From the NCBI GenBank assembly GCA_965217565.1, contig CBDCIS010000004.1, positions 62,001 through 126,000 of the forward strand: a stretch of DNA of 64,000 bases, given 5' to 3'. How positions within the stretch are numbered: position 1 is the first letter of the stretch; every line of letters begins with the position of its first letter. The DNA is from CBDCIS01 sp965217565 (GTDB taxonomy: Bacteria > Chloroflexota > Dehalococcoidia > Lucifugimonadales > CATOSD01). The translations under genes and the position numbers were made by a program. Positions 15,007 to 22,536 of this stretch are shown here, one piece after another. Below the pieces are notes generated by a model, which was not told the DNA's origin, ran no database searches, and saw only the letters and a list, made by a program, of their open reading frames with translations.

Positions 15007-17801
15007 AAGACGTCTGGGTTGCACTGGACCTCGAGACCACCGGCCTCCATGCCGATACCGACGAGATTATCGAGATTGGCGCGGTCAAGTTTCGCGGTCC
15101 CGAAACGCTCGACACCTTCCACACCCTCGTCAACCCCCGGCGTCGCCTCGACGACTTCATCAAGCGGTTCACCGGCATAAGCCAGCAGGAGGTCGATAGC
15201 GCGCCGCCCTTCTCCGCGGTGTCCGGCGATTTCGCGTCTTTCATCGGCTCCGCTCCCGTCATAGGTCACAACGTCGGCTTCGACCTGGGCTTTCTCGAAA
15301 AGAAGGGCATGAACCTCCCCAACGCGCGCTGCGACACCTGGGACATGGCCTACGTGCTCTTTCCCGGACTCCCGGAGTACTCGCTGGAACGGCTCGCCGC
15401 GCGACTGGACGCGCCCAACCCGCGTCCGCACAGGGCGCTCCAGGACGCCCTCGCCACCAGGGACGTGTTCAACATCCTGGCGCGCAAGGCGATGGAACTG
15501 GACATCTACGCCCTGGCTGAGATGCAGCGTCTCGCCGGCCGCTCTTCGTGGGTGCTGGCCTACCTGCTGCGCGGACTGGAGGCGCAAAAGCTATACACCA
15601 CCGCTCGCGGCGGCTCCCCGCGAGCGGACGAGGGCGGCGTTACCGGTCTGGACGTTAGGGAGTTGGGCAGGCGGCTTCAGCAGGAGAGGGCGATTCGTCC
15701 CAACCAGAACACCCGTAAAATCGATGTGGACTTCGTCGCGTCGCTGCTTCAAGAGGACAGCCCACTTGCCGACGCGATGGAGGGCTTCGACGAACGGCCG
15801 GAGCAGGTCGCCATGGCGCGCGCCGTCGCCAACGCTATCAACGAGGGCCAGCGGCTCATCGTCGAAGCCGGCACGGGCGTCGGCAAGTCCATCGCCTACC
15901 TGCTGCCCGCGCTCATGTACGCCTCGATGAACAACAAGCGAGTCGTCGTCTCCACCAACACCATCAACCTACAGGAGCAGTTGGTAGGCAAGGACGTGCC
16001 CGTGCTGCTCGAGGCCTTGGCCGGCATTTCGGAGGTGTCCGCGCAGGACGTGAGATATACCCAGCTCAAGGGCAGGGCCAACTACCTCTGCCATCGGCGT
16101 TGGTCGCGTATGCGCTCCAACGAGACGCTCTCGGAGAACGAGGCCCGACTTCTCGCCAAGCTCATGGTCTGGATGCGCGAGACGACCACCGGGGACAGGA
16201 GCGAACTGAACCTCGGCCATCGAAGCGCGGCGGCTCCCTGGGACAGGCTCTCCTCGCAGGGCGCGGTGGAGTGCCTCGGACTGGGCGGCCCCTGCTTCCT
16301 TCGCGCGGCCCGCGAGAGGGCTGCGGCGTCCCACCTCGTGATAGTCAACCATGCCCTGCTGCTGTCGGACGTGATGGCGGAGGGCTCGCTGATACCCGAC
16401 TACGACATCCTGGTTATCGACGAGGCCCATCACCTCGAGGAGGAGGCCACCCGTCACTTTGGGTTCGAGCTCGCGCGCTCGCGTCTCGACGAGCACGCGC
16501 AATCGCTGGGCGGCGAGCGCGGCCTGCTGAACGAGGCCGTAGTCGCCTTTCGAGGTTCCACCGCCGCGCTGTCCCGGCGCGACTCCGTTGAGAAGGTGGC
16601 TGCCGAAACCAACAACCTCATCCCCAGGGTGCGCGACCACGTCGCGACGCTCTTTGCCGCCCTGGGCGAAGAAACGGGCGGCGCGGACCAGGCGGGCGAT
16701 TATCGCGTAACCTCCGGCACAAGGGCACAGCCGGGCTGGTCCGAACTCGAAATCCAGTGGGAGAACGTTGACGTCACCCTCACCGAGCTCGGCAACAACC
16801 TGCGAAGTTTGCAAGTCGCGCTCGAAGGGCTGGACGAGGCCAATCTGGTCAACTACGAGGGACTGCTGAGCGAGGTCGCGAATGCCGCGCAGCTAAACGC
16901 CGAAATGCGCCTGCGGCTGAACGAGTTCATCCCGCGGCCCAAGCCGGACGGCATCTACTGGGTGAGCAGACACGCCCAGAGCGGCGACCTCATCCTCCAC
17001 ATGGCGCCCCTCGACGTTGGCGAGGCGTTGGACAGCTTGCTGTTCTCGCAGAAGGAGTGCGTCGTCCTGACCAGTGCTACGATGAGTACGGACGGCAGCT
17101 TCGACCATGTGCGCGAGCGCGTCGGCCTCCAGAACGCGGAGGAGCTGCTGGTAGGCTCCCCTTTCGACTACCCGAACTCCGCGCTCATTTGCGTGCCGGA
17201 GAACATGCCAGAACCCAACTCATGGGCGTACCAGGAGTCCCTGGAGCAGGCCATATCCGACGCTGCCCTCGCGGCGAACGGAAGGACGATGGCCCTGTTC
17301 ACCTCCCACGCTTCGCTCCAATCGACGGCGAGGTCGATAAGGGAACGGCTACGCTCGCGCGGTATCACGCTGCTCGCGCAGGGGGTGGACGGCTCGCCGC
17401 AGCAGCTTGTGCGCCGCTTCCTGGAGAATCCCAACTCCGTACTGCTGGGCACCGCCAGCTTCTGGGAGGGCGTTGACCTCGCGGGCGAGTCGCTCCAGGT
17501 ACTGCTGGTGGCACGGCTCCCCTTCAACGTGCCAACCGAGCCTGTGTTCGAGGCGCGCTCCGAGCTGTACGACAACTCGTTTATGCAGTACGCCGTGCCG
17601 CAGGCCATTCTCAGGCTCAGGCAGGGGTTCGGCCGCCTCATCCGCACCAAGACGGACAGGGGGGTGGCCGTCATACTGGACAGGCGCATCGTATCCCGCA
17701 GGTATGGCAAGTCCTTCCTCGCCTCTCTGCCGCCCGGCAAGTTCAGGTCGTGCCCCCTGTACCAGCTTGACGACGAAGTCCGACACTGGATTCGGCGCTA
17801 G
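14988..17801 (+). CDS. DnaQ-type exonuclease fused to DinG-family helicase
   Basis: A 937-residue fusion. The N-terminal DEDDh 3'-5' exonuclease is seen in ALDLETTGL, IGHNVGFDLGFL and PHRALQDALAT. The C-terminal XPD/DinG-type superfamily 2 helicase has VEAGTGVGKSIAYLLPAL (Walker A), VIDEAHHLEEEA (DEAH box), LLGTASFWEGVDLAGESL and LRQGFGRLIRT (motif VI). For the helicase FeS site I find a Cys in GRANYLC and two in ECLGLGGPC, one short of the usual four. The likely role is DNA repair or R-loop resolution. The start region is a 33-bp tandem duplication, so ATG 14955 and ATG 14988 have the same context; I chose the second, which starts nearest the conserved domain. Confidence 0.88.
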   Translation: MPLQTLEDVWVALDLETTGLHADTDEIIEIGAVKFRGPETLDTFHTLVNPRRRLDDFIKRFTGISQQEVDSAPPFSAVSGDFASFIGSAPVIGHNVGFDLGFLEKKGMNLPNARCDTWDMAYVLFPGLPEYSLERLAARLDAPNPRPHRALQDALATRDVFNILARKAMELDIYALAEMQRLAGRSSWVLAYLLRGLEAQKLYTTARGGSPRADEGGVTGLDVRELGRRLQQERAIRPNQNTRKIDVDFVASLLQEDSPLADAMEGFDERPEQVAMARAVANAINEGQRLIVEAGTGVGKSIAYLLPALMYASMNNKRVVVSTNTINLQEQLVGKDVPVLLEALAGISEVSAQDVRYTQLKGRANYLCHRRWSRMRSNETLSENEARLLAKLMVWMRETTTGDRSELNLGHRSAAAPWDRLSSQGAVECLGLGGPCFLRAARERAAASHLVIVNHALLLSDVMAEGSLIPDYDILVIDEAHHLEEEATRHFGFELARSRLDEHAQSLGGERGLLNEAVVAFRGSTAALSRRDSVEKVAAETNNLIPRVRDHVATLFAALGEETGGADQAGDYRVTSGTRAQPGWSELEIQWENVDVTLTELGNNLRSLQVALEGLDEANLVNYEGLLSEVANAAQLNAEMRLRLNEFIPRPKPDGIYWVSRHAQSGDLILHMAPLDVGEALDSLLFSQKECVVLTSATMSTDGSFDHVRERVGLQNAEELLVGSPFDYPNSALICVPENMPEPNSWAYQESLEQAISDAALAANGRTMALFTSHASLQSTARSIRERLRSRGITLLAQGVDGSPQQLVRRFLENPNSVLLGTASFWEGVDLAGESLQVLLVARLPFNVPTEPVFEARSELYDNSFMQYAVPQAILRLRQGFGRLIRTKTDRGVAVILDRRIVSRRYGKSFLASLPPGKFRSCPLYQLDDEVRHWIRR

Positions 17802-17804
17802 CCC

Positions 17805-18674
17805 ATGCTGATTCCGTTCACACGGCCCCTGGACCTGATAACCACCCTCGAAAGCGGCCAGGCGTTTCGCTGGGAGCGAGAGGGCGAATGGCTCACCGGT
17901 GTCATTTTCGGCAACATCGTCAGAACGCGGCAGACGCCGCAGGGCGTGGAGTTCTCCTGCGCCCCCGACGACGAGCGATCAATCGAGCCGCTCTTTAGGG
18001 ACTACCTTCGCCTCGACGACGATCTGGAAGCCATATGCGAGCGGATAGACATCGACGAGCGCATCGGCGCGGCACTGCGCCGCTTTCCTGGAATCCGCGT
18101 GCTGCGACAGGAACCCTGGGAGTGCCTCGTGTCCTTCATCTGCTCGTCCAACTCCAATATCCCCCGCATCAGCCGAAACGTGGAGGACATGGCCGAGAGC
18201 TTTGGCCGCCCCGTCGCTCTTGACGGCTGCCGAAGAAGCGCGTTCCCTTCCCCGGAGCGGCTGGCCAATGCGGGCGAGATGAGACTCCGGCAGCTTGGGT
18301 TGGGATTTCGCGCCAAGTACGTCGCCGAGGTCGCTGGAATCGTCGTGGACGGCGGCCTGGACCTGTTCGCGCTGCGGGAGGCGTCCTACGAGGAGGCGCT
18401 GGACGCGCTCACCGCGCTGCCCGGGGTTGGAGACAAGGTAGCCAACTGCGCGCTCCTCTTCTCACTCGACAAGCCGGAGGCGTTTCCCGTGGACGTCTGG
18501 ATAGATCGCGCCCTGCGAGAGTGGTATCCGCGGCACATGACCGGAGCCAACGGCAAGCCCCTCACCCGGAAGGCCATGCGCCCCTGGGCACAGGAATACT
18601 TCGCTCCCCACGCCGGGTACGCCAATCAATACCTGTTCCAGGGCAGACGCCTCCAGCCTACCCCAAAGAGCTAA
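17805..18674 (+). CDS. 8-oxoguanine DNA glycosylase (OGG1-like)
   Basis: A 289-residue HhH-GPD glycosylase with an OGG-type N-terminal domain (SGQAFRWERE, DYLRLDDDLEAI). The helix-hairpin-helix shows ALPGVGDKVANCALLFSL, whose Lys is the Schiff-base nucleophile of bifunctional OGG/AP lyases, and PVDVWIDRAL contains the catalytic Asp. It removes oxidised guanine from DNA and nicks the strand. It starts 3 bp after the helicase stop, so the two are probably a small repair operon. It resembles archaeal and eukaryotic-type OGG1 rather than MutM. Confidence 0.88.
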   Translation: MLIPFTRPLDLITTLESGQAFRWEREGEWLTGVIFGNIVRTRQTPQGVEFSCAPDDERSIEPLFRDYLRLDDDLEAICERIDIDERIGAALRRFPGIRVLRQEPWECLVSFICSSNSNIPRISRNVEDMAESFGRPVALDGCRRSAFPSPERLANAGEMRLRQLGLGFRAKYVAEVAGIVVDGGLDLFALREASYEEALDALTALPGVGDKVANCALLFSLDKPEAFPVDVWIDRALREWYPRHMTGANGKPLTRKAMRPWAQEYFAPHAGYANQYLFQGRRLQPTPKS

Positions 18675-18712
18675 CCAATTGCGCCTTCCCCTCTTGGGCC
18701 ACCTACTAAGAA

Positions 18713-18833
18713 ACTATCTCAAAAGCGCCGTCTTTCCCGCGAAAGCGGGAACCCATCGCAATGGCTCGCCGCTCGGCAATCCACGTGCGTTGGGATGCGA
18801 AACTTTGATGCTCCAGAGTAGTTTTGAGATAGT
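18713..18833. repeat. Inverted-repeat element enclosing a REP-like palindrome
   Basis: ACTATCTCAAAA (18713-18724) and TTTTGAGATAGT (18822-18833) are perfect complements. Between them, 18729-18783 is a REP-like copy (CCCGC-gaaa-GCGGG hairpin, then CCATCGCAATGG and a GCTCGCCGCTCGGC segment). The REP core is shared with 9815, 27399 and 59148, but the outer inverted repeat differs from the one at 9767. Confidence 0.7.
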
Positions 18834-19089
18834 CACTAAATTGAAACAACCTCCCAAATCATGATGCTGTATCAGTTTAGTCGGTGGGGTGTCACCCTCA
18901 CCTCAGCCCTCTCCCATCGAGGGAGAGGGAGAGGGAGAAGGCGCTCTCGCGGGAGACGCCTACCAAACTGGTACAGGTTCCCATCTGGCAGCTTTTCAGA
19001 TTCGAGGGGCGCAAGCGCCTGCCTATGACAACAAGCCAACCAGGTCGGCTGGGTTCCGGCGCCTTCCAGGATGCAGCGTCGGTGTGGGA

Positions 19090-19161
19090 TTAGCTCGCAT
19101 CTGGACGGATGGATGTTTTCGCTGGCGGAAAAACGCCTGTGGGTGTCTCATGTTGATTCAT
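19090..19161 (-). pseudogene. Relic start of HTH/terminase-like gene, copy 2
   Basis: Minus-strand ATG at 19161 followed by MNQHETPTG and a stop after 23 codons, as at 324-395, with one amino-acid change (Arg to His). It has the same TAGGA and GAGACA boxes upstream. It is read as a truncated copy of the 5' end of a gene like that at 49774-50184. Confidence 0.55.
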
Positions 19162-19355
19162 TGTGTCTCATTCCTACTTGGGGTCTGTGACGCTGTGAGA
19201 GGATTTAGGGGATGTTTCTGAGTTGGAATGTAGTAGGGTCGCGGTTGTCTGTATAGGAAATGAGACACCTATTTCTGTGGCTTTCGCACATCAGTCGCGC
19301 AATTGGTGTCGCGGTCTGGCGGGCGAGAGCGATGGCGGTTGTGCGTGATGGGAGT

Positions 19356-19384
19356 ATGATAGCACGCGCGTTCGTATATGTCAA
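19356..19384 (-). promoter_or_regulatory. Sigma70-type promoter in repeat copy 2
   Basis: Minus strand TTGACA (19379-19384), 17-bp spacer, TATCAT (19356-19361). It is identical to the promoter in repeat copy 1. Confidence 0.7.
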
Positions 19385-19405
19385 TAGGTCGCACGGAGGG
19401 CGAAG

Positions 19406-19505
19406 CTGTACCAGTTTAGTCGGTGGGGTGTCACCTTGACCCCAGCTCTCTCTCCCATCAAGGGAGAAGTCGCTCTCGCCGGAGGCGCCTACCAAATTGA
19501 TACAG
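19406..19505. repeat. MITE-like inverted-repeat element
   Basis: Starts CTGTACCAGTTTAGTCGGT and ends ACCAAATTGATACAG, with a CTCTCCCATCAAGGGAGA hairpin core. A further relative abuts it at 19523. Confidence 0.65.
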
Positions 19506-19522
19506 GCTCCTTCACCAGGATG

Positions 19523-19669
19523 CTGTGTCAGTTTAGTCGGTAGGGGCGTTCCCTTGTGGGCACCCAGGTATGGGAAAGGGGGCAGGCACAAGACCTGCCT
19601 CTACTGGCGTTCCCTTGCGGAGGCCCCAGAGTTTGCTCCTGTAAGGCAACTCCTACTAAACTGAAACAG
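19523..19669. repeat. MITE-like inverted-repeat element, divergent
   Basis: Starts CTGTGTCAGTTTAGTCGGTAGG and ends CCTACTAAACTGAAACAG. The core differs from the others and contains GGGCAGGCACAAGACCTGCC. It ends just before the tRNA promoter. Confidence 0.6.
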
Positions 19670-19689
19670 CCTCCCACATCATCCGATTC

Positions 19690-19718
19690 TTGAACACCCA
19701 CGCGGCCTGTGCTATCCT
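19690..19718 (+). promoter_or_regulatory. Promoter of tRNA-Pro
   Basis: TTGAAC (19690-19695), 17-bp spacer, TATCCT (19713-19718), 11 bp before the mature 5' end of the tRNA. Confidence 0.6.
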
Positions 19719-19728
19719 AAACACGCAT

Positions 19729-19805
19729 CGGGGAGTAGCGCAGCTTGGTAGCGCACCTGCATGGGGTGCAGGGGGTCGCTGGTTCGATTCCAGTCTCCCC
19801 GACCA
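19729..19805 (+). tRNA. tRNA-Pro (anticodon GGG)
   Basis: The cloverleaf is complete: acceptor CGGGGAG/CTCCCCG, D-arm GCGC-agcttggta-GCGC, anticodon stem CCTGC/GCAGG around the loop ATGGGGT (anticodon GGG, G37), T-arm GCTGG-TTCGATT-CCAGT region, discriminator A and encoded CCA. 77 nt. The C1-G72 first pair is unusual in general but characteristic of bacterial tRNA-Pro. Confidence 0.97.
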
Positions 19806-20020
19806 CACATGGCTCTGTTTTCACCTCGGTCCCAGACCAAACGCCAGTCTCGATTTGTCAGGAAGTGACGCGACTGCCAGCCCCGCAAACCCGGAAATTC
19901 CATTGGACAGTGTCCAGTCAAATGCCCTAGCAGGCCAACATCATTGAAATGAAGCATATAGCGGCGGAGCCACCAGATTCGCCCGCCGTCAGGCGGTGGT
20001 TGGGTGATGGGCGAAAGCTC

Positions 20021-20060
20021 CCTCGCCCTTGATGGGAGAGGGTTAGGGGGTGGGTGACCG
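20021..20060. repeat. GGGTTAGGGGGTGGGTG-family hairpin element
   Basis: CTCGCCCTTGATGGGAGAGG stem followed by GTTAGGGGGTGGGTGACC. It lies between the tRNA and rtcB. The rest of 19806-20101 shows GCCCGCCGTCAGGCGG, another small palindrome, and no gene. Confidence 0.6.
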
Positions 20061-20101
20061 TCGCCGTCGTGTTTAACCATCAGACTTCCAGGAGGCTCCT
20101 C

Positions 20102-21298
20102 ATGCGAATACACGAGTCCGGCGGACAGCCCGTGCGCTCCTGGGCCTCCATCCTGGAGGCTGAAACGCTTCAGCAGGCGCTGATGACCGCGCGCTGCGAC
20201 GCCATGGCCGGCCCGCTGGCCCTGATGCCGGACGCGCACCTGGGCGCGGGGTCCACCGTGGGATCAGTGCTGCTCACCCAGGGCATCATCCCGGCCGCCG
20301 TTGGCGTGGACATCGGATGCGGCGTCACCGCCGTCAAGACCAACCTGCGGCGCGAGGACATCGACGACGCGGCTGCGAAGCGCATCCTCGGCCGTATTCG
20401 CCAGACTATCCCCAGTGGAGTCGGGCGGGCGCATTCCAGGAAGACCGACGCGGGGCAGGAGCGCATCGCCGCCGCGCAGGAGTTCGTCGATTGGCGCGGC
20501 TGGCCCGCGTTCTTGGCGGACGACGGGAGCGGGTCATCGTCCGGGCACAGAGGCCGAGCCCTCGCCCAGTTCGGCACGCTCGGCTCCGGCAACCACTTCG
20601 CCGAGGTCAGCGAAGACCGCGACGGCGCCGTGTGGGTTCTGGTGCACTCCGGCTCGCGCGGCATCGGCAACCGAATAGCTCAACGCCACATGGCCATCGC
20701 CAGAAGCCTCGGGACTGCCGTAGAACACCCAGACCTCTCATACCTGTCGCCGGGCACGTCCGAGCTGGCGGCCTACGTGTCCGACATGCTCTGGGCGCAG
20801 GACTACGCTCACCACCAGCGCGGCGCGATGGTGGAAGCCCTGTTCGACTCCGTAGCCGAGAACGCGGCGAGCGACGACCAGGTGGCCAAGGTAGAGGTGG
20901 TCAACTGCCATCACAACTATAGCGAAGAGGTTGATTCTGGCGTCTGGCTCTCGCGCAAGGGCGCAATCGACGCCGCCACCGGAGCCATGGGTGTCGTGCC
21001 TGGCAGCATGGGCGCGGCCACTTACGTGGTGAGCGGCAAGGGCAATCCCGACTCCTACAACAGCGCCCCGCACGGCGCGGGCAGGATGCTAAGCCGGGGC
21101 GCGGCCAAGCGCCAACTCGACCTGGAGGAGTTCAAGTCCCAAATGGCGGACAGGCTCTGGGACGACCGTAACGCGGCGGCTCTGCTGGACGAGGCCCCTC
21201 TCGCCTACAAGCCGATCGAGACCGTAATGGAGGACTCGAAAGACCTGGTGGAGACCGTTACAGTGCTCTCGGCGTTCATCAACTATAAGGGTCTGTGA
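20102..21298 (+). CDS. rtcB: RtcB-family RNA ligase
   Basis: A 398-residue RtcB-like protein. RtcB joins RNA 2',3'-cyclic phosphate (or 3'-phosphate) to 5'-OH ends using GTP and Mn2+, in tRNA repair or splicing. Family marks: MPDAHLGAGSTVGSV, the metal-binding Cys in AVGVDIGCGVTAV, GTLGSGNHFAEV, SGSRGIGNRIA, and the candidate guanylylated His in APHGAGRMLSRGAAK. It is shorter than E. coli RtcB but within the family range. AGGAGG 6 nt before ATG 20102 fixes the start. It follows a tRNA gene, which may be coincidence; no archease gene is adjacent. Confidence 0.88.
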   Translation: MRIHESGGQPVRSWASILEAETLQQALMTARCDAMAGPLALMPDAHLGAGSTVGSVLLTQGIIPAAVGVDIGCGVTAVKTNLRREDIDDAAAKRILGRIRQTIPSGVGRAHSRKTDAGQERIAAAQEFVDWRGWPAFLADDGSGSSSGHRGRALAQFGTLGSGNHFAEVSEDRDGAVWVLVHSGSRGIGNRIAQRHMAIARSLGTAVEHPDLSYLSPGTSELAAYVSDMLWAQDYAHHQRGAMVEALFDSVAENAASDDQVAKVEVVNCHHNYSEEVDSGVWLSRKGAIDAATGAMGVVPGSMGAATYVVSGKGNPDSYNSAPHGAGRMLSRGAAKRQLDLEEFKSQMADRLWDDRNAAALLDEAPLAYKPIETVMEDSKDLVETVTVLSAFINYKGL

Positions 21299-21311
21299 AC
21301 CACCGCCTTGT

Positions 21312-21390
21312 GTCCCCCACCTCGACGGGAGGAGGTTTGGGGGTGGGTGAAGATGGGGTGGATGGGGGCGTCTGCCTTCGACCTTGGAAA
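21312..21390. repeat. Composite GGGGGTGGG / GATGGGGTGGATGGGGGCGT repeat
   Basis: The first half is a CCTC-gacggGAGG hairpin with GGGGGTGGGTGA tail. The second half (about 21352-21395, GGGGTGGATGGGGGCGTCT then CCTTCGACCTTGGAAAG) recurs with few changes at 31794-31836. The two halves travel together as a unit of about 85 bp. Confidence 0.65.
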
Positions 21391-21464
21391 GCCCTCGGAC
21401 CCGCAGGTGTTGACTACTCCGAGGGCGAAACCTATGATTGTTTCGCCCCGTCTGAGTTAGGAGG
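21391..21464 (+). promoter_or_regulatory. Overlapping alternative hairpins before the MetE-like gene
   Basis: Stem A pairs GCCCTCGGA (21391-21399) with TCCGAGGGC (21418-21426). Stem B pairs GGGCGAAAC (21423-21431) with GTTTCGCCC (21440-21448). Both are perfect 9-bp stems, and they share GGGC (21423-21426), so they cannot form fully together. Stem B ends about 10 nt before the TAGGAGG ribosome site. This looks like a leader switch; no T-run follows, so translational control would be likelier than termination. Confidence 0.5.
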
Positions 21465-21471
21465 TTCGACC

Positions 21472-22506
21472 ATGACGCCGAGCGCTCTTCCACTGCTTCC
21501 AACCACCGTAGTCGGCAGCTATGCCACTCCGGGTTGGCTCTGGACCGCGTTTGCCGAGATCGAGAGGGGCGGCTACGGCTCAACCGACGTCAAGGAGACC
21601 TTCGATGACGCGGTCAGCATTGCCATCTTCGACCAGGAGCGGGCTGGCATCGACATAATCTCGGACGGCGAGATGCGCCGCTACTACTTCGTCCAGAGCT
21701 TCTACGGCAGGATGACCGGCATCGAGGAAGACTCGCCGCTGCGAAAGGTTGGCCTCTACGGGTACGACTCTCCGCCGCGCTACCACACGACGGGCAAGGT
21801 GGGCATTCCGGACGGACTTGGGATTATCGAGGAGTTCGAGTACGCGAACGCGAATACCGCCAAGCCGCTGAAGGTTACCTGTCCAGGCCCGCTGACGCTT
21901 ACCATGCACATACGCCCGCGACAGGGCTACAAGGATCGACTGGAACTCGCCCAGGAGTTCGCAGGCGTCATCAACCGCGAACTGCTCGCGCTGGTGGATG
22001 CGGGCGCGGACTTCATTCAGCTGGACGATCCCGCGTTCGCCATCATCCCCGGTTCTCTCCACGACTGGATAGACCTGTACAACGCTTGCGTGCGCGGCGT
22101 CGATGCCAAGCTCGCCCTCCACGTCTGCTTCGGCAACCTGGGCAGCAGGCCCAGGGGCAAGCGCCGCTATGCCTGGATGCTCCCCGACCTGCTCGACTGC
22201 AAGGCAGACCAGTTCGTCTTCGAGTTCGCCAACAGGGAGATGGTCGAAAGCGGCTTGTGGAGCGAGTTCGGGATCGACAGGGAGCTTGGCGCGGGCGTGG
22301 TCGATATAAAGTCGTTCTACGTGGAGTCCCCCGACGACGTCGCCGAGCGCATTCGGGAGTTGTTGAAGCACGTCAGCCCAGAAAAGCTGTACCTCAACCC
22401 CGACTGCGGCTTCTTCCAGCTTCCCCGCTGGCTCTCCTTCCTGAAGCTGCAAGCCTTGGTGGAGGGCGCGAAAATCGTCAGGCAGGAACTCGAAGCCGCC
22501 GGTTAA
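21472..22506 (+). CDS. MetE C-terminal-like methyltransferase
   Basis: A 344-residue TIM-barrel protein of the cobalamin-independent methionine synthase / UROD superfamily, matching only the C-terminal catalytic barrel of MetE. LPTTVVGSYATPGWLW opens the barrel. Zinc-ligand positions are seen in LHVCFGN (His, Cys) and LNPDCGF (Cys). PGPLTLTMHIRP and DFIQLDDPAF are further family motifs. Stand-alone barrels of this kind transfer methyl groups from methylated donors to thiols; the donor here is unknown. ATG 21472 is preceded by TAGGAGG. It is followed after 30 bp by an acyl-CoA ligase gene in the same direction. Confidence 0.82.
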   Translation: MTPSALPLLPTTVVGSYATPGWLWTAFAEIERGGYGSTDVKETFDDAVSIAIFDQERAGIDIISDGEMRRYYFVQSFYGRMTGIEEDSPLRKVGLYGYDSPPRYHTTGKVGIPDGLGIIEEFEYANANTAKPLKVTCPGPLTLTMHIRPRQGYKDRLELAQEFAGVINRELLALVDAGADFIQLDDPAFAIIPGSLHDWIDLYNACVRGVDAKLALHVCFGNLGSRPRGKRRYAWMLPDLLDCKADQFVFEFANREMVESGLWSEFGIDRELGAGVVDIKSFYVESPDDVAERIRELLKHVSPEKLYLNPDCGFFQLPRWLSFLKLQALVEGAKIVRQELEAAG

Positions 22507-22536
22507 CGCCGTAAGCCCAATCGAGGAGGATACGAC

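Larger units (their letters stand above)
18867..19421. repeat. Long direct repeat, copy 2
   Basis: Same orientation and order as 108-655: MITE-like element (18867-18976), relic leader (about 18979-19405) and the start of a second MITE-like element. Differences cluster in the MITE parts (extra GGGAGA units); the middle is nearly identical. Confidence 0.9.

Noticed and set aside
19690..19947. Open frame GVAQLGSAPAWGAGGRWFDSS
   Set aside because: It is the well-known false translation of a tRNA gene; the tRNA-Pro at 19729-19805 explains it.
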